NCBI GenBank assembly: GCA_039654915.1
Contig: CM077594.1
Span: 88,178,893 to 88,242,892, forward strand
Reading direction: 5' to 3'
From: Aquilaria yunnanensis
Lineage: Eukaryota > Streptophyta > Magnoliopsida > Malvales > Thymelaeaceae
Length of the DNA stretch: 64,000 bases
In this document: in pieces, positions 60,912 through 64,000 of the stretch
Position numbering within the stretch: position 1 is the stretch's first letter
Layout: each line of letters opens with the position of its first letter
Translations under genes and position numbers: made by a program
The notes under the pieces: generated by a model
What the model saw: the letters and a program-made list of their open reading frames with translations, nothing else
Database searches by the model: none
What the model was told of the DNA's origin: nothing

Positions 60912-61460
60912 ATGGATTATGTTCTTCCTGCTTTGCGAAAATACTTTCCTTCTCTCCCAATAAATGTTCTTAAAATGATTTATCAAGCTACATGTGAAAG
61001 ATTCAGAGTTTTGATGCACAAAGGCACTCCTGAAAATGTGCGGTGGTTTATTGAACCTAAGGTCCGTTTGGCTGGTGAAATTTCAAATGCATTTGTGCCT
61101 TGCATGCCTGGCTTAGAAAAAAGCGTTTATGCCAAAAAGTGAAAAGCAAAAAGGTTACGCGTCTGTCACAAATGTGATCGATGGAAATATGATACTAAAT
61201 GTTGTTCTTTAGGGATGATGTCCAATAATCGAAAAGATAAAAGAAAATTCATTAAGAATGACATGCACAATGAATCTTTGGATGATATCCGATTGACTCT
61301 TGAAACGCATTCTTGTGGATTAGTGCAACGTGAAATTCTTGTTTTATGGAGGGCTTTTCATAGAGAACGAGAGCGTTACAGTCTTAGGAATCTTACTTTA
61401 AATGACCCTGTTTGTCAGTTTGTAAGAAAACTGGATGGGAAGCATATCTCCGAGTCATAG
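60912..61460 (+). pseudogene. Unidentified ORF in the retrotransposon 3' region
   Basis: A plus-strand reading frame of 183 codons is interrupted by a single in-frame TGA at 61140-61142. It starts MDYVLPALRKYFPSLPIN and contains a Cys cluster CHKCDRWKYDTKCC (about 61164-61205). A charged helical region follows, DDIRLTLETHSCGLVQREIL and WRAFHRERERYSLRNL. It lies between the integrase remnant and the 3' LTR, where some Ty3 elements carry extra or env-like ORFs. It has no membrane segment, so env is unlikely. I do not recognise the family; the Cys cluster suggests metal or nucleic-acid binding (inference). Confidence 0.45.
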
Positions 61461-61475
61461 AAGGAGTTGAAGCCG

Positions 61476-63467
61476 TTACTAGACGTAAAACCAGTGGAAG
61501 ATGTGAGCCACAATCACAACTACTGTACATTATTGTTATTTTATTTTATTTTTTCTTTACAGGTTATCAATCCTTAACGAGTGATGAAGTACTGTGGAAG
61601 AGAGCAATCAGACTTGTGGATGTGTTTATCTTGTCTTTTAGTTTTACTACCAGCATTTGTTTTATTTTGGTTTAAGTTATTTCAGGTTTTTCATTTTCAA
61701 TACCATTTCAGGTAACTTATTCTTCCCTCTTCTTATTTATATTTTGACATTAGGGACAATGTCTTAATCTGGTTGGGGGGAGGGATAGTTGATATTTGAT
61801 TTTTTTTAGTTTAGTTTTTCTCATCCTGATATTAAAACCATTAGACAAAGCACTCAATTTATGATGGCTGAGTAAAGAGTAATTTTTCACTCTTAAGACG
61901 TATCCTATTTTGTGTGACATGCATAACATTTTTTTTATTTCTTGCAAGCATAGATAGTTGCATGTAGGAACATTTAGCATGAATTTAGGTTGTTTGTTTA
62001 CATTTAGGAACCCAAATCATGGAAATATCATCATTGGATGTATACCTTGTAAATTCGAAATGGTTGTTAATTTTTTAAAATAGTTAAAGTATGTTATTTG
62101 TTACCTAAGAAAAATAAATTACCGGTGGGCACTTTTGAGCCCTTAGTATTTATTAGGATGTATGAATTTCTTTGTTAAGAGTGCTCACTTTATGTTTTGA
62201 GCTAGACCTTGCTTAGATAAGTGATCTTAAGGGTCCATGCAACCTCACTTCTTGTATGTAAATTTAAAGAAGAAAATGGCATTTTCGGGCCAACCACTTA
62301 CCAAAAGGCTAACCTTGTACATTATCCCTTAGTGAGCCCCTTTGAGCCTTATAGCCTTATTTATGTGATTATGGGCTTAGAGAATTAAAATAAGTGTTTT
62401 ATTTTTGGTAAAATAAAGGAAAAGTGTGGGGTGTACTTTAGAATATGTTCTGTTACCTTGTGCTTAATTTGTCATAGTGGAAAAATTGAGATAAGTTGAA
62501 CTTGAATCATAAAAATTAAGTATGTATTATTGGATGGTTGAGTTTTAAACAAATGTTGAATTTTTATTTATGATAGAAAAAGGCAAAAGTGAGACCATAA
62601 GAAAAAGCCTTTGCAAAATAAAGTTAGAAAAATATTAATAAAAAAAACTCTTTCGTTTCATAATACTTGGCCTCTTTTTCTTTAATGGCAGTCTAAAAAA
62701 AAATTGTTCTCTTTCCCTTTCAAATAAAATTATATATGCTCAAACCCATGTGAATCCATACTAAAATAAAGATGAAATACACCTTATTTTATCTTTTTCG
62801 GATAGATAAATGCATAATCATGGGGGACAATTTAAAAAAAAAACACAAATTTAGCCTTAATATTTGTGCAAGTCAAATGAGACCAGCTATTTTGAAACAG
62901 AGAGAGGTAAAAAAAAAAAGTGTTAAATTCAATAAGTTTAAAAGTCAACCATATTTGTTTTCTAAACTCATGTGTTGATAAGAAGTTATGTTTTGGAGAG
63001 GACTAAGAGACTAGAGTTGATTTGGGAGACTTTGGGTATTTAGTGTTTTAGGTGCCTATATTTATTGTTTATTGCATTACTAGTTCTCTTAAACTCTACC
63101 ATTAAAAAGCTTCCATCCGATTTCTGTTTTCACCAAACTCAGCCTCATTATAACCTTGTATAAAGACCATTAGATTTAAATTTACATACAGTCCCTTTTG
63201 GAAATCTAGTGAGGGTGAAGTTAGATCCCCTTGCAAGCTCTGAGTTGAGAAACACAAAGTAAGCTGTTCACAAACCCACCTTAAAATAAGTGTAAATACT
63301 TAGGGAGTGATCCTCTACCATTGGTAACAAAGACTTAAATTTTTTTTCCTTTCATTAATTACTTGTAAGTCAAGTTTATAAGTGTCATATATTCATAGCA
63401 TGATCTGTTGTTAGCTGTTAGATTATGTATTTTGTTTATTTTCTTAGGTTACACTTGCTAGAGACTA
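61476..63467 (+). other. Non-coding 3' internal region of the LTR element
   Basis: No supported coding sequence. GACATTAGGGACAATGTC followed by GGTTGGGGGGAGGGATAG (61745-61788) is a motif typical of Tat/Athila 3' regions and mimics a polypurine tract. The remainder is AT-rich. Confidence 0.6.
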
Positions 63468-63489
63468 GCAAGAACCTGGTTGGGGGGTG
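63468..63489 (+). promoter_or_regulatory. Polypurine tract before the 3' LTR
   Basis: Sequence ending CCTGGTTGGGGGGTG abuts the TGATGAATAC start of the 3' LTR. It would prime plus-strand synthesis in an intact element. Confidence 0.7.
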
Positions 63490-64000
63490 TGATGAATACT
63501 TATAAGTGTATTGCTATTAAGGGTTTAAATAATCATTATACACTTTGAGTATGATTAATTTATATATTTTGAGCATTTTTCCACCGGGTTACTATTCACA
63601 CATTTTTACTATTCACACGCATTTCTACTATCCATAGTCACCATTCACTGACTCACTGTTCATATGCGTATTTACTGTTCATACACGGTTTACTATTCAT
63701 TAATATTAAAATATATATATTAAATAATACTTTTTTTTATTTTTTTTATGTAAGTAAAATCATCACTGGACGACCCTTCACGAGAAAAATCATATCTAGA
63801 GTTGTAGATATCGGAACTGAGTGATTCTGAATTCATATGAAAGCTAACACATAGATCTTCAACTCTGCTTCATTCCGCGAGCTAGTTTAATCATTTTTAA
63901 TCATTTTCATTGCTGAAATCTGATTATAGATAAGACCATTCGTTCTTTCATGTGCTGAAGAGCAGTTTTAGTAGAAAAATCATAACTTGAGCTACGGATC
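63490..64000 (+). repeat. 3' LTR (partial, cut by window end)
   Basis: The first 511 bp of the 3' LTR, aligned with the 5' LTR from its TG start. Its end and the right target duplication are outside the window. Confidence 0.85.

Larger units (their letters stand above)
56042..64000 (+). mobile_element. Ty3/Gypsy LTR retrotransposon (Tat/Athila-type), truncated by window edge
   Basis: The 5' LTR is 56042-57522 and the 3' LTR starts at 63490 and runs past the window end. Both open TGATGAATACT(C/T)ATAAGTGTATTG. The primer-binding site TGGCACCGTTGT (57529-57540) and the polypurine tract CTGGTTGGGGGGTG (before 63490) frame an internal region of about 6 kb. Gag-like, protease, late RNase H and zinc-binding integrase pieces occur in order but are interrupted by stops and a large internal deletion. 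Visible LTR parts differ at roughly one base in ten by eye, so the insertion is old. It is defective. Confidence 0.85.

Noticed and set aside
1..64000. tRNA, rRNA and CRISPR arrays
   Set aside because: No cloverleaf with conserved boxes, rRNA block or regularly spaced repeat array noticed; CRISPR is not expected in a plant nuclear genome.

Overview
The window is nuclear DNA from a flowering plant. Genes have GT-AG introns, intergenic DNA is AT-rich, and the gene families (NO VEIN, UBP2, phytase-type purple acid phosphatase, X8/GPI callose-binding protein, SUMO-like protein) and transposons (TRIM, MULE, Stowaway-like MITEs, Ty3 LTR element, florendo/petuvirus-like pararetroviral relic) are those of angiosperms. 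The species cannot be named from sequence alone; a woody dicot or early-diverging lineage would fit.

Layout: 1.4-17.2 kb, + strand: a complete 13-exon NO VEIN (NOV) gene, about 2778 codons, with an intact 312-bp TRIM retrotransposon in intron 6. 17.9-19.3 kb, - strand: a frameshifted Pumilio pseudogene. 19.6-20.5 kb, - strand: a three-exon, 99-residue SUMO-like gene whose exons are too short for ORF callers. 20.7-34.9 kb: gene-free repeat territory holding a LINE RT-zinc-binding/RNase H relic split by a MITE, Stowaway-like MITEs, and a 2.85-kb long-TIR Mutator-like element (MULE) that carries a minisatellite and a nested solo-LTR-like insertion. 35.1-38.8 kb, + strand: a seven-exon PAP15-like purple acid phosphatase. 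39.2-40.2 kb, - strand: a three-exon X8-GPI plasmodesmal callose-binding-like gene with a 40-nt microexon. 41.0-45.1 kb, - strand: a UBP2-like ubiquitin protease with a 5'UTR intron. 45.3-53.5 kb: intergenic DNA with a fold-back MITE, direct repeats and a (CT)n tract. 53.5-56.0 kb, - strand: a decayed endogenous pararetrovirus fragment. From 56.04 kb to the window end: a Ty3/Gypsy LTR element of Tat/Athila type that abuts the viral relic. It has lost its RT and most of its RNase H and integrase, and carries an unidentified ORF in its 3' internal region.

The host genes are independent single-copy units with unrelated roles: auxin/vascular patterning, ubiquitin and SUMO-type modification, phosphate/phytate metabolism and cell-wall/plasmodesmata function. 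They show no operon-like cooperation. The most noteworthy items are the non-canonical SUMO-like gene, the TRIM inside the ATPase-domain intron of NOV, the nested MULE, the microexon completing the X8 domain, and the unidentified ORF carried by the LTR element. All exon models were built by hand from splice sites and reading phase and have no transcript support here.
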